NCBI GenBank assembly: GCA_050084515.1
Contig: CM114273.1
Coordinates: 13,826,001 to 13,890,000, forward strand
Length of the DNA stretch: 64,000 bases
From: Blasia pusilla
Taxonomy: Eukaryota; Marchantiophyta; Marchantiopsida; Blasiales
Direction of reading: 5' to 3'
The notes under the pieces were generated by a model, which saw only the letters and a list, made by a program, of their open reading frames with translations, made no database searches and had not been told where the DNA came from. How positions within the stretch are numbered: the first letter of the stretch is position 1; each line of letters begins with the position of its first letter. The translations under genes and the position numbers were made by a program. Positions 43,131 to 56,221 of the stretch are shown here, piece after piece.

Positions 43131-45700
43131 GACGCAAGGAAACCTTGATTTATGAATCTATGAACAGGATGTGTGACTCTACTTGATCTACAAAGCTGTT
43201 GTTCAGAGGTAGATACCTCTCACACCTGACTCGAGCTCTGACTAGTGTCAACAGACTGAATACGTACTCTTCCCGTCCATGGACTCACAAATTTAACTAA
43301 CCAATCTAAGACTTTTCCTAATCCTTCACTAGTATTTGAGGAATTTGAAGATAATGTCTATTGGTTTAAAGTCATATTCTCCCCCTCAAAAGACGAGTTT
43401 AGAGGTGGAATAGGCTCAGATGGAGCATACCATGACTTTAGCTCAACAAAGACAACATCTCAACTAGTAATAAGCTGCCTAGAGGATGAAATGTAGCACT
43501 TATACCCCTTAATTCCATAAGCTTAGCCAATGAATATACATCTTTCAGAATTTGGGGTCTAATTTCTGACGTCTTTTAGAGGGAACATGAGTATAACAAA
43601 TACAACCAAATACTTTCAGGAAGGAAAAATCATGTTTACTTCATGTGAAGACTTTGAATGGAGTTTTATCATGAACTCCCGCGGTTGGAGTTCGGTTTAT
43701 TAAGAAGACTGCATACGTTACAGCCTCTGTGTCATGCGCCTACTCTCCTTGAACGTCAATCTTAGTGTTGCGTATGCGTACGTTCAGTAGGATACGCTCT
43801 CATTGCCAATCTATACCCAAACGCACTCACATTAGTCTGGCTTTGGGTCAAGCGGCCTTCCAACCCATCGAGTCCTCAATTAGGCATCTCATCAAGCTCA
43901 ACCTTCCCTCATTCCTAGGTTCCGAACACGGCAAGTCCTTCAAGACTTGGAACAGACTTTCTGGTTAGTCCAGGAACCTAAAACGGCACTTGCGCGCCTA
44001 GCAATCCCAACTCTTCAACGGATCTCGAGCGAGTTCCTAACCGGGACCCAAGTAATTGATCGCGGGTTGGAATCCAAGGGGGATCTCTAAAATTCACCTC
44101 AATAGACTTGGTTCATGTTTTCAAGCCCAACTCCAAACTCCCGATCTGTTCCATGCCCTTGAGCCGCCCCGTGACGCCCAAAGTGGGGTTTGAGTCCAAA
44201 CACACTTGGAGACCTTCCCCCTTTCTAGTAATTTTGGGGATCTCCAATAACCCCCCACCTTTGGAAAAGGATGGTCGGGCCCTTTATTGTGGCCCTCAAT
44301 TCGACTCTACTTACAGTTGTTTTCGGGTCATTTCTCAATTGCTACTTGTGCATTTGCAGGGATCTTTAGTGCGTCTGAACCGGTTTTCTATAAGCTCTCC
44401 AATGCATTCTTACTCGTCTCAAATGCATCTTGGCACTAAAATTTATGGCCATAAATACAGTTGGAAACTCTCAAACGCTAATGGCGTGCCAAATCCGGAT
44501 TCCTTCCTTTAGCAACCCTCTTCCTAGACTTAACTCCTCTCAAGTCTTGATCCGCATTTGGTCCAAGTTTCTTAGTCGCGACCACAATATATGAAACGCG
44601 GAGCCTCGCTTGCGTCTCGTCTCTTGTCTCTTCTCAGAGACCACTCCAACGCGCAAACCATCTTAGCGTGAGCCCGCTAGTGTTCCGATGTTCCGCTTTA
44701 GCACTTGTTTGGTCATGAGGGTCGTGATACTCTGCCTAAAACACCTTAGGCAAGTTCTTCTCATTCAACATAGCTCGTGCCGCCTCAAGCAATATGTCGA
44801 TTCTTCCTATCAGCCACTCCATTTTGTTATGGAGTGTAACGGCAAGTCATTTGACCTTGGATGCCATTCTAACGTAAATAGTCATCAAACTTTGTTGAAA
44901 GATACTCTCCTCCTCCATCACAACGCAATTTCAAAATGTGTTCTCCAGTCTACTTCTCTACTAGAACTCTAAATATTTAGAACATTGAGAATACACCTAA
45001 CTAGGCTTTTAGAAAGTATACCCATATATACTTAGAGAAGTCATCAATGAATGAAACAAAGTAGTGGCAGCCACTAAGGCTATATTGTGATGTTGTCCAC
45101 ACATCATTGTAGAGCAACTCCAATATCTTGGATGTTCTTCTACCTTGCTTTGGAAAAGGAAATCTAGCTTGTTTCTAGATTGCCAAGCAAGACATACCTC
45201 TAACGTAGCAAGGCTCGCTAATTTAGGAAGTCCTATTATTATATTAGATGATGAAAGACTCTGTAATCTTTGAAGATTCATATGTCCAATTCTCTTATGC
45301 CACACATTTAGATCTATGACTTATTGGCCAGTTTGACCATACATTACTATTTGAATCTATGGCATAGAAACATCTAATTTGAACATTCTGCCAGATCTAG
45401 TTTCTTTGGCTATCGTAGTCTGGTCATCCATTCTTTCAATGAAAGAACCTTCTCTGTTAAACTTCACTTGATAACCATGTTCTACTATCTGTCTTACAGA
45501 GATCAAGGAATATAGAGAACATTTCCAAGAGCACAAAGATCATATGATGTTATTGGAACTTTATCGGTATGCGTGATATGATGCTGAGTGTTATCTCCTT
45601 TGAGCACAACTGCAGGATCTTTCACCAACTCCATACTACTGAACCATTTAGCTTGTGAGGTCATGTGATTTGATGCACCAGACTCAATATACTAATCTGT
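43131..45700 (-). pseudogene. Copia protease and integrase, interrupted by a solo LTR
   Basis: The pre-integrase zinc block reads MWHKRIGHMNLQRLQSLS (45,305 downward) with a following CxxC in broken frame. Further down the minus strand QNGVADRKNRHIVEAARAML and EKNLPKVF lie just before 44,730. EAVTYAVFLINRTPT resumes just after 43,729, so the integrase is cut exactly at the solo LTR. The linker to RT is poorly kept. Confidence 0.75.
43730..44729. repeat. Solo LTR, second member of the 30.5-kb family
   Basis: Begins TGTCATGCGCC and ends GGTCGTGATA. It is flanked by CTCTG (43,725-43,729 and 44,730-44,734). It is similar along its whole length to 30,474-31,505 (for example CGCCTACTCTCCTTGAACGT, and the word TTTGGT.ATGAGGGTCG at the end). 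Confidence 0.85.
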
Positions 45701-47183
45701 TGTCGAGTCTTTCTTAACCATTGCTCCCATATGATGAGTCATGACCAAGAGATGCTCAATTTATGAATGTTGTTATTCTTGGTATTGCCCTTCATGTTGT
45801 TGCTCCACATAGTTTTGTTGCTGTAAGGCTTGTGTTCTCATATCTGCCTTCTTCTTGAAATAAAACTTTGCATAATGATCCTTTATCCCACAATAATTGC
45901 AAGATCCAAGGATCCTCTCTTGTTGACCTTGACCCCAACGATTTCCACCATCACCACCTTGTATTGTGTCTGGTATTGATTTGTAGTTGATTGAGTGACA
46001 TTATATCAAGTAACTCTTGCTTGTCGTACGCATACACATCGCTACACAACATGCATCACTATCACCGAACACACACGCACACACAAACACGCACGATCCC
46101 ATGCTAACTCATGACATCCAAACAACGAGACAAGAAGTACCAAAATATCTCCAATAAAGTAAGATCCAATCTCTCTCTACACCATCTCACACCATAGTTC
46201 TCAAAGGTGTGCACTCTCTCTCATGTCAAACCAAACCCACTCTCCTAATGAGAGGCTTGGGTTACACTCACAAGGCAAGGGACCATAGCTCCGCCGCCTT
46301 ATGCCAAGAAGTTCAACAAAGAGAGAATGAGCTCTCAAGCTCTCTCTCCTTGAGGTATATCCCTCCCCTCTCCCAAGCTCTCTCAGGTTTCCCGGGGCCT
46401 CAATAGGTCATCCTCGACCTACTGAGCATGTCCTCCACTACTCACGAAGGCACTCTACTAGATCTCACCGATCTATCCTAAAAGATGTGACATCCTCCAT
46501 ATATTTGATATCCATCACGATCATTGAAGCTTCTATCACGACCCTTGCCTCTGTTTGATCCATAACCTACAAAAAGCGCACTCTCTTGTAGACTAGGCGA
46601 GCTACCATTGCCTATTAGGCGCATCTCTTCATTGATTAACAACGGGACTAACTCTTGAAAGGTTGGATACTTCTCTCTCACAGAGATAGAGATCTCAAAG
46701 GATTTGTAATCCTTTGGAAGGCCTTGAAGAGTGAACAAAATTAGATCATCATCTCTACTATCACTCCAATGCTATTCAAGTGGTCAACAATATGTTTGAT
46801 GCTCAAAATATAATCATTGATGCTCTACGATTCCTTCCTCACTTCGTTCAATTGTTGTTTTAATTGAAGTTTTCTAGCCTTTGTAGATATCTAGAACAAC
46901 TTTTCCAATGCATCCTAGGTCTCCTCTGGAGTATCAACATCTTGAATGTGACCTATTATTGGCGAATTGATAATTATTGAAATGTAGTGGATTACTTACT
47001 TGTGCGTTTGTTCCAAGCACGAACATTCAAGTCTATTGAGTCACCTTCTGGCTTAGCCTCATCACCTGTGACAAGCTCCCATAATTCTTGCCCCATGAGA
47101 AATTATTTCATGCAAAACTTCAAGACATTGTAATTCTGATTATCTAGCTTCTCGCGTGTGATTGGTGTTAAGGAATACTCCAT
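45701..47183 (-). pseudogene. Copia Gag, interrupted by a solo G1 unit
   Basis: Starts with ATG at 47,183: MEYSLTPITREKLDNQNYNV, then MGQELWELVTGDEAK, typical Copia Gag. The middle piece (46,738-46,493) has LQGLPKDYKSFEISI and ends in an Arg/Gly-rich run, then the G1 unit. Beyond it, near 45,900, CNYCGIKDHYAKF is a decayed CCHC knuckle. Confidence 0.75.
46022..46492 (-). repeat. Solo G1 terminal unit (B-A) in Copia Gag
   Basis: On the minus strand it begins TGTCACATC and ends CGTACGACA. It contains B with an internal deletion of about 180 bp and one A module (46,022-46,157). Flanks are TGCT and TCCT, three of four bases alike, so a four-base duplication with one change is likely. Confidence 0.75.
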
Positions 47184-48104
47184 GACGAACGATTTCACCC
47201 ACAAAAATATAATTTCAGACTCGCCACTGCTCCAATTGAAGCATAGGCCACTCCTCCACAGAAATCAACGTGAAAATTTCCAAAATCAATGAACTAGGGG
47301 TATCCCAAATCTAGCAATGACACAAATATGATTTTAAAAAGCAAGTTAGGATACCCCAAACAAGAGAGCTCCAAATATATGTGGGGTTCATAGTAGAGAG
47401 GAATTTTTTAATTTTCACACCTTAAAAGAGATATTTACAAAAGGATATGTAAAAATGAAAATAGTAATTAAGAAAAATTCAAGAAACAAAGAGGTGTGGA
47501 GAAATTCTCCTAGTGCAAGATCATTAGAGAATGCTTCCAAAGAAGTCTGGAAGATGAAAAATTGATCGCACATTTTACCCGTTGTTTTCTTAACAAAGCA
47601 TCACATTATTATCTTCGAAGATCTTACAATTGTTGATCAAAACTAACTTGGAAATCAAAGAGACAATCTACCAACTCTTTTCCAACTATCCACCTAGATA
47701 TGAAGAAGGAAGCTCCCATATTTTGGAGTGTTTGACGAGGTATTAGAGTTGGATTTTTGTGTTTTGCACCTTCCAAGTGATTGCCTTGTGGTGTCGATGG
47801 TATCATATACTCCTTCAAGGCCTAGGGTCCTCAATCGTTATGGATGATTGTGATGTGTTTAGGGTAGATACACGATTCCATCAACGAGATAATAGAGAGA
47901 GCGATGAGCCCTTCATCTTTCCCTAACAAGTGGAGCAATATTTTTACATCGATCACCTTTCCCTTCATAGGTGGAATTATGTTATAGCACATATCCCTAC
48001 TGGTAGACATGCTTTGCAAAAAGGTGATATTTTATGTCGTAATGTAGAGTCATAGAAGTAACACATTTCGTGAATATTGCACATTTACTTTACTATCAAG
48101 TCTA
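47184..48104. other. Copia 5' leader and spacer
   Basis: The first part should hold the Copia leader and 5' LTR, but no match to the 3' LTR was seen. The rest is AT-rich. Confidence 0.3.
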
Positions 48105-48240
48105 TGGTAAATGGTAAATGGTAAATAGATCAAGCCCGTGGGACCCAGAGGGTCAAAAGGCTGAAAAACAAGTCCCTAACTAACCCAAAATCATAGCGTC
48201 CTCATTTTTACCATAGTTGAATTGGTTTAATTTCCTCCTT
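48105..48240 (-). repeat. 5'-truncated LINE 3' end with TTTACCA tail
   Basis: On the minus strand the sequence reads GTTTTTCAGCCTTTTGACCC, then GGGCTTGATCTA, then three TTTACCA units (48,125-48,105). It matches the 3' end of the LINE at 31.5 kb once the solo LTR there is removed. Confidence 0.75.
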
Positions 48241-50537
48241 CAGTGTATTTCCTCATAGATATAGATATTGATTGACTCTATCATGAACTCTTCAAAGCAT
48301 GTGACGCCTTACTTAGCATAGTACTCCTTGAGGTTTGAGGCTCTTTAGTATCAAGCACAAGCTTTGTCATTTTCAACTTTTTCTTATGCTCCTAGGTTCA
48401 AAGTCTTCCAGCTAATTGCTCGCTATCAAGAGCAACCCAGAATTTGTATGTTGGCGTCCTTTGCTGTTCTAGGAGATACTACGACCAAACCCCCACCTTC
48501 ATTTGTTATAAACAGATGAGGATACATGTCTCTTGCCGAAGGAGCCAACAAAAACATAAACTCTTGCATCTTGTTGCACCTCCATCTAGCCACATCCCCC
48601 TCTTGACTCTTTGAGTTACTCTCCAAGTCTCTTGCCAATAAGCATGATGTCACTAACAAAAACGATGATCCAATCCTTTTACAAGGAATAACAAATCTCC
48701 CAATCCACTTGCAACTCTCGAAAGTCAAGTGCAAGTCCATTGCAACTCAACTACGACTCCCTAAAGTCATAAAATGGGAGTCCTACAAGCTGCAAACTTT
48801 GGCTCGAGTGAAAGTCTTACTTGTAGTCAAAACTATGAATCTACCACAACTTCCTTTTGAGTGGTGGGACTCACAATGAAAGAACATGTGCATAGACTCA
48901 CAAATCAGCCAAGACTTGCAAACCTACGTCAACTTGCGATCAAACCGCGTGACGTAGACTTGCAATGGACTTACAAATTAGACACGCTTGGCAAAAAAGG
49001 ACTCGTAATGGAGTTGTCTCCACACTTCTATCCCTATTAGTGATTGTGTGTGGTACTACTTTAAAATAGGTTGTGTGAAGTTATGTTCTTTGGGACTTCA
49101 TTATACATATGTATAAATTATTAAAGCCTCTTCTTACATCAACATCACCATACTAAAGCCCCTATCCAAGAAGTGATATTTGAATATTTATATCCCTTGC
49201 TTGCAAGAAAAAAATTTATAGTACCCCCAAAAAAATTTCTCGGAGAAGATGAGGAATTGCCAATATATTCAAAATTACTCCCACAACTGGACACCAATAC
49301 TCATCTCTTAACTTCACTTATTGAAATTTGAACACGTATTCTTCTCATAACTCAATGTGACTCAATGGAGAACCTTAATACCTTTATGACACATTTCAAG
49401 ACAAACTTTCATATTTTTGGGATGGTTGGCGATGGTGTTGTGTCTACATGATCCAAACCAAGCTATGGCAACAAGATTGGTTATGGCATGTCATTGTGCC
49501 TCCTCTCCTCCATGACCAAAGGAATGAGTCTCCTTTGACATTTGAGGCAAATATCACGTCTTTGTCCACCACTATCAATCCACCAACCTCTCTTCATGGG
49601 CTTCGAACTGGTGCCAACCCCTTTTGTAAGATGGGCATCCACAAGGCCACATCACAATTTCTGGGTGTTGGTGTAGCCAATACACACATGTCTCCCACTC
49701 CTCTAATGTTTGAGCCCCTCGCACTACCTCGTGCGACATTGTTGTCAACTGGTGATGACATCCCGAAGTGAACATGCAGATCATAGTCTACATGCACTCT
49801 GGTGAAATGAGTGCCCCATTCTAAAACTCAACCATAATAGCGTTCTTGATGACCTCATGATATGTTTGTTGGTGGCTGGTCCACACACAGATCACACCAC
49901 GCATAGAATGCTTGACGTTGCTCACATACTAGCCACATGATTAGGCAAAGAAACTTCTTCGCCTCTAACTTTGTAGATATCCACAGATGGTCAACATAAT
50001 GTACTGTCCTTATTTGGCCTACCATTACTCCATGATTGGAGTTTTCGCTACTTGCCTTGGGAGTCTAGGTGATTGCGCCAGTACTACACATCTATGCCGC
50101 TCAGGTTGCACGTGAGTCTCATAGGCCAATCAAGGTGGGTATTGGAGAATCCTCCGTGTTTTGTTGAGAGGGAAGCTACAAAATGAGGAAAACATAAGGC
50201 TCTTCTTTGGGGGTTTGAGGGGATTCCCTTAGCCTAGTGTGTCACATGGGCATACAAATTTCTATTTTTTCTCTAGCCCTAAATGCTTTTGATAAGATCC
50301 TAGTTTTCCAAATGCTTATGAAAACGAAATGGGATCCAAAGAGTAGGGGTTAAAATCTTCATCAACTTATGTAATTTACAACTTAAATCTTCAACACATC
50401 ACATAAAAGAGTGATAGTTGGAGAACTTTGTGAGTTGATAGCCTTGGAAATGCGCACATCAAGAGTCTCAATGACCATTAGAGCTCTTCTATCTTGTCGT
50501 AAGTGAAGAGATTATTATCACAAGATATGGTTCTTTA
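48241..50537. other. Spacer, nothing recognised
   Basis: Open frames (48,740-48,426 minus; 49,448-49,771 plus) show no known family. Around 48,690-48,980 the word CTTGCAA and its near forms recur irregularly. Confidence 0.3.
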
Positions 50538-50963
50538 GTGAGCTCCCTAGGTAAAGAAAATCCTCATAAGTTACCTACTTACCACTTTCAGGTTTATTCC
50601 CAACCTTACCTTTGTTGGAGAGCCATACTACTATTTGTGTACAATTCTTGCTTTCAAATGATATATTGTAAAGGAGGACATACTCCTATTTGTGTAGAAG
50701 ACTTGTCTTCAAATAGTATAATTAAAAGAATATGCCCTAAGGTGATAAGATTCAACACAAAATGTTGGATTTTGGTTACAAACTTTATGGTTAATAATAA
50801 TAGGGTAGTCTATGTTGAAATGGAAAGCCCCTTTGAAACTAGTACCTCTTTTTATAAGGAACACATATTAACTTTAGAGTGGATTGAATGTGTTTATGGA
50901 CAATTGGATCTCCTCCACCATCTACATACATTTCCACTAACATGGAAGCTTCCCTATCAATAG
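50538..50963 (+). CDS. Unrecognised open frame, 141 codons
   Basis: The longest open frame in this spacer. It has many Cys, Tyr and Phe residues and an internal near-repeat (ICVEDL.SN and the DNA word CTATTTGTGTA twice, near 50,630 and 50,687). No domain is recognised. A transposon relic is as likely as a gene. Confidence 0.2.
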   Translation: MSSLGKENPHKLPTYHFQVYSQPYLCWRAILLFVYNSCFQMIYCKGGHTPICVEDLSSNSIIKRICPKVIRFNTKCWILVTNFMVNNNRVVYVEMESPFETSTSFYKEHILTLEWIECVYGQLDLLHHLHTFPLTWKLPYQ

Positions 50964-52310
50964 GAAACCCGTCATTATGTTAGAGGAGGCGAAATTTAGG
51001 GTTCAAGACCCAAGGAGATATGGCAAAGCCCCTACCAAATAAATTGGTGGAACAAGTTGTGGAACCACTTACAGAATTTGAGAATTAGTAAAGATGAGTT
51101 GTGTCGTATGATTTTTCACAACCACTTTGGCATACATGTGTCCATAACACCATCTACACTCAACGGTCAATGAGACTACTCTAAGAGTGAGCTGATGAAT
51201 CTCATATGAACTTTATGGACATACTTCTGCGAACAATGCCCACCCAAGATCATAGTGCAGGGCTTAGGAGTGTTGGTAATGTACTATTTTGGGTTTGGGT
51301 AGGAAACCTTCCAAGTCTGCAACTTTGTGTTCGATTCAATCTTGGACACACTCGGAATGCAAACTTTGCTTTGATGAGTGGTGGTTATGCTATCATATTC
51401 TTACTGCCCTCAAAACAAGGAGACTCTTGCAAATCAAGAAACTATCCTCCCTTCCCAGTATTGGTGGGACAAACACACCCTAGAGTGAGGTAGAGGGACC
51501 AGCAGACGGTGCACATACTTAACATAACACTACTTGGGTTGGGAGCCAAGAGAGACCTCCAAATCCATCTTAGAGTCATAACGTACAACTAAGCACAAGG
51601 GAAACCCTTACAAGCCATCATATCATCTAATGAGTCTCCCCATCGTCACAAAACAAAACAAAGAAATTTCCACCAAGTTCTGCAGGGGGGAATGCTTGCA
51701 CCCAACGAGAGTTTGGTGAGGTTATAGCTGAAACAAACAATTCTGTGCGTGGAGATCCATACTTCTGACCTATTTCTTGGGTTTGTATAGGACAAGGCTC
51801 CTTTCGAATAATAAGCGTGAGGGATATAAGAATTCAAATCGACCTGTGAGTTCGGTGGTCACAAAGAGCAAACTGAAAAGAATTCCCTTTGGGGGCGCCC
51901 CAGTATTGCAGAGCAGAGGAACACACTTCATGGTCGGAGTGTGATGACTAGTGCTTGGATTCTTATTAACTTCTTGTTTGTTTGACATGGTGTAATCGAT
52001 CATGCAAGGCAACGAATCGATCCCTCTCAACAATATCCATTGCCAGAATTTTCTATCTATTTCTACGTTTGTGTCTATGAAATCTTCAGGTCAAAACTTG
52101 GAACACCAACCAGACGGGAGAATGACTTGCAGGGGCAAGTTGGACACGGTGAGAACAACAAACATGATTTTTTTCAAGCGCGTACAATCTCTTTCCTTTA
52201 CAACACGGATATCCGCTGGGTTTTACCAGGCTACTTCGAATAATGTTGGCCATGGGGCTCGTGTGCCTTCTCTGGACTAGCTCATCCAACACCAACTGAG
52301 ATAATTTGCG
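50964..52310. other. Spacer and 3' flank of CURT1
   Basis: No known domain. The last few hundred bases before 52,311 should contain the CURT1 3' untranslated region. Confidence 0.35.
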
Positions 52311-54338
52311 TTACTGCCCAGTGATTTTGGCCTTGGCTTCATCGACAAGCTTACTAAGCTCCTCCCTGTGGAACCACACAAGATGAGAATCACATCAGGC
52401 TTACAAAATAGACGCGAAATGCTCTTCCCTTCACTTGCAACAACAGAGAGGCAGTCGATTAATTCTCTCAGTCACATACACATCTCCAATGCCACTTCGA
52501 TTCAGACTCTGAGCAAGGAGACTGACCTGTCGGGCTTGAAGAGCAAGTATCGGTAGGTAAACCACTGCAACGAACAGCACAACGTGAGCAAAGCGGTCAG
52601 TAAATCATGGGGCACAAACACACCACGAAGAATAGGCAGGCGAGTGAAATCCTAAGGAATTAGCAGAATAGTTCTGGTTTTCAATTCCCACCCCAGAAAA
52701 CAGGATGCCGACCAACTCGAAGAAGCCTGGAATCAAAGGCAGCTTATCAATGGCCTGCAGGAATTCAAGGTCCACATGGACGGATGGTGAGAATCAAACA
52801 TTAAAATGATACATATTCGCCAAAATGCACAGCTGATCGATCCATGAGGAAAACGTAAGGTTGCTTTTTCATCATCAGGTTGAAATGACTTTCTTCACAA
52901 ATGGAGCCTGGACTGGACTTCCGGTGTGCTTATGGTAACACTTGCTTCCCATACGCTAGTGCTTCCGGGTGAACCCAAGGCTGATCTGGACGATGTCCGG
53001 ATGCCCACGATTAGATATTTTGATTGAAAAATCAAAGACGAGTCCTCGGGAACGTCGCGCCTTGAGTTTCTTGGCGTTCTAGAAATGGGTCCACTCATGA
53101 CCACCGAAACGAATGATTTCTTGGCCAGCATTGCTTGATTCTTTGTCAATCCGGCGAGTACAGATCCGTCTTTGCGACAGGGTTTTCATTGGAACTTTGA
53201 TGTTGCTGAGACCAGAACTTCACCACTCAATTATAACCCAGGCCTGCTATGAGCATAAGTTCTGTCCTTCGTCCAAAAGAGCGAACGTCTGTAGACACCT
53301 ATGAATTTCAGAACACTCACCCCGATGAGACCGGTTGACGCCCACAGCACGATGAGACCCGCGAATCCCAATCCACCAATAGCCAACTTGTCATCCACCT
53401 TCTCCCACTGCGCAGGCCAACAGTTTTCGAATTCCCATCAAATGTTCATTTATCCTGGCCTAAGCTTGAAAACACTATCCCAATTCTTACTCCGACGACG
53501 CTGCTGCTCACGAAATGCATGAGCTTTAGGCCGAATCAAGAATCGAGTCGAGACAAAATAACTACTACTTTCAACTATTCGCTCGCGAGACGTGCTAGTG
53601 GTATTGATACGAAAATCTCATAATTGGGCCGACGTACTCACCGATTCTTGAATGTTCTTAAGAAGGTCGTTGGCAGCGGCCGATGGGTCAACTTGTTGCT
53701 CAGAGGCTTTCGCGACGATACTGGCGAACCTCGTCTTGGACCCTACGTTAATTGCGCACATTGCCCATTCAAAAAAATCGTCACACTCACCTTCCTAACA
53801 GTCTTTGGACGGAGTATAAAGACCACGCATTGTACCTAACCTAATGAAGGACTCTGTGATGTCAAATGCATCGCGGCCTAGCGCTGTTCTTTCCTTCAAT
53901 GGGAGTATGTACTTCCGACTACTGATGTTGATGAGTAATCAAACTGCGCTTATAGAAGCCACGATCCATGAAGTGTGCTGCTCAGCACGACTCGAGAGCA
54001 GTCTTCCGGGAATCCCGTGGACAAGAAATCGAAATGGAACCCTCTACACTGACAATCCGTCGCGACACATTGTGATTACATGACCTCCACAGACTCGGAT
54101 CCGAAATTCATGTCATCATACAAACGTCCCGATTTCGACGATGGTATACACACGGAATTCGAGTACCTTCAGAAACGCCGGCGGAGTGCAGTGGTTGAGT
54201 TGAGCCACCAAAGCGCGCGGAAGCGGAGGTTCCACATGGGGCCGCAGCAACCACAGCAGAGCGGATGACAGTTCTCCTTGCAGGCAGGGCCAGCGAGAGG
54301 GATAGTTGACCTCCCAATGCAACTGCTGAGCTCGCCAT
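52311..54338 (-). CDS. CURT1: CURT1 family thylakoid curvature protein, six exons
   Basis: Six exons with GT/AG introns join to 171 codons: 54,338-54,167, 53,742-53,642, 53,407-53,321, 52,754-52,692, 52,564-52,527 and 52,365-52,311. Lengths sum to 516 bases including the stop. Exon 1 is a chloroplast transit peptide (MASSAVALGGQLSLSLALPA, Ser/Ala/Arg-rich). Exon 2 gives the stromal part (AKASEQQVDPSAAANDLLKN). Exon 3 has WEKVDDKLAIGGLGFAG and the first membrane span. Exon 4 has AIDKLPLIPGFFELVGILFSG, the second span. Exon 5 has WFTYRYLLFKPDR. Exon 6 has EELSKLVDEAKAKITGQ. This is the CURT1/CAAD layout: two spans with amphipathic helices. Known role: oligomers at grana margins bend the thylakoid membrane. 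The start is the ATG opening the transit peptide; a CT-rich tract lies just upstream. Confidence 0.92.
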
Positions 54339-56221
54339 AGCTGCTCTCTTTCTCTCTCTCTCGCTCTCTCTGTTTGTCAATACGGAGGGCGGGATCGAAC
54401 TTTACGTCTGGTACTGCAAATTGAGGATCTGGGTGAGGTGAGAGGCAGGGATGGGCGGAGGAGGAGACTATCGCAACACATGAACGAGGGAGAGAGGCAA
54501 CGAGTGGTGAATGATGGACGCAGGGAAGTAACTGGGTGATGAGAGCGACACGACGCAGGGCGATCGGATATTCAAGATAACGGAGGCGGAAACTACCACG
54601 GAGCTAAAAAATCAGAGACGGCTCTGGCGCAGAGTAATCTGGGCCTCCGCGGAGATGATCATGATACTCTCTGTACTGCTCTGTCTTTGGCAGGAGCTCC
54701 GGTTTGGCGATGACTTCTGGCCTCTCTCCGTTTACCCCACTTCCGCTGCATGGGCGCCAAGTGAAGCCTTGGGATCCTGCCTCACCTAGTCTCGTGCTGG
54801 CTGGCCACGCGTTGTGGTGAGCTCTAATCTTCGCGAGAGCTGGATCTGTCCGCTTCTACATCTAGTGATGCGCTCATGTTCGCACACAGTGGGACTGTGG
54901 GAGTAGTCGTCGACTAAACTGGGGGTTTTCCACGTCCGGCTGTAGATGGAGGGGCCTCAGCGTTGTTCCCGCTGGATAGAGATTCTCACCTGCGACTCCG
55001 CCACTCCGGAGCAGGAGCGAGGTTCGTTGCTCTCAACTTGAATACCAGAAAGTGGACGGCTGAGGTCGCCGAGAGTTCGGTGACGTACGTTTCGACTTCG
55101 CTTTTCGAGCTTCGCGATTGGGTGAAGATGTGAGGTTTGCAGTGGTTTGTGCGGATGTAAGGCTATCGTTTGACCACCTTCCCTTCGATGAAGCCTGAAA
55201 TCTGCAGGGGGATCATCAGAAACGCTCACGACTGCTTTTCTACCGCATCCGACGATGGGGAAAAACAAGTACAGGCATTCCGCCGGAACCCTAGTGGTCT
55301 CTGATCTTGTCATCTTGAAGAGCTAAACCCACCGGCTTACCTCTGTCAGACGGTGAAGATGAAGGGATCGGTTCATGTAAACTGAGGGTCGCTGTCATTC
55401 TCTGCTTTCGGTGAAAATCCCCATTACAGTTATACGGACTGGGGGAGAGAGGAATCAAGCACCGATCACTTTCGTACTGTACCGAACATACACATCTCAG
55501 AACTTGACATCGGCTTTTAAACCCCAATACAAAAGCAGAACGCATGACTGGGAAATGCTCATGGTAGTTTGAGATTGCTCAGGGAAGGGAAACATATCTC
55601 CTAATTAGACTTCCGTCTTATGTGGATTACAGCACGAAAGCGTAACAACAGGAGAATGCTGGATGCACCGAAGGGTTAGCAGACGAACTTTAGGAGTCGA
55701 CAATTTTCTTGGAAATCATGTAATTATCAAACAAACCATGCGAGTTCAAATATGGCTGTAAGTGGCCATTAACTCACGGAAAAGCTTCCACAGGGCAAAC
55801 TCTGTCACAATTACATAGTAGCGTTACATGCTGCCTTCGTAATCTAAGGCATGAGACAAGCATGCATGATCGTACTAGCCATGTTTATCAGAAATAAATG
55901 TTGCTTCCTCAGCACCATCAATCATGTCCCCGACAAGGGACAGTTGCTAATAAATTGTCCGGGTCAACGGCACAGAAGGTACATTGCCCTCTGGACACCA
56001 TGTCCGATCCACTCTAAAACACATAGTGAATTGATGCTTGCCAATCACGGAAAACAACTAGATGTACAAAACCACTTAATTTGGATCAATTTCTCTGTTG
56101 GTTTCTCTTGTTACACAAAGAAGGCTGTATCAGGTCTACATATCCCTCCAGCTGAGTACACCTCCTCGATGACTCAGAGCGGGCAATAAATGACTTCGAT
56201 TGAAAATTCATGGTTGGGAAC
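54339..56221 (-). other. CURT1 upstream region and TMA7 3' flank
   Basis: 54,340-54,380 is CT-rich 5' untranslated sequence of CURT1. The next 1.2 kb is GC-richer and probably promoter. Open frames at 54,957-55,545 show no known family. The part after 55,600 should contain the 3' untranslated region of TMA7. Confidence 0.4.

Larger units (their letters stand above)
41280..47183 (-). mobile_element. Copia-type LTR retrotransposon, decayed, with two nested insertions
   Basis: Gag, protease, integrase, RT and RNase H are readable in Copia order on the minus strand. After RNase H the purine run GAGGAGGAG (about 41,600-41,589) is followed by TATTGAAG, the usual Copia polypurine tract and LTR start (normally TGTTGA). 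The 3' LTR probably runs from 41,588 to about 41,280, with a TATA-like CCTATATAATT near 41,400. I could not find a matching 5' LTR beyond 47,183. Insertions are a solo LTR (43,730-44,729) and a solo G1 unit (46,022-46,492). Confidence 0.8.

Noticed and set aside
54957-55545. Minus-strand open frames upstream of CURT1
   Set aside because: No family resemblance and no splice pattern linking them. More likely promoter sequence.
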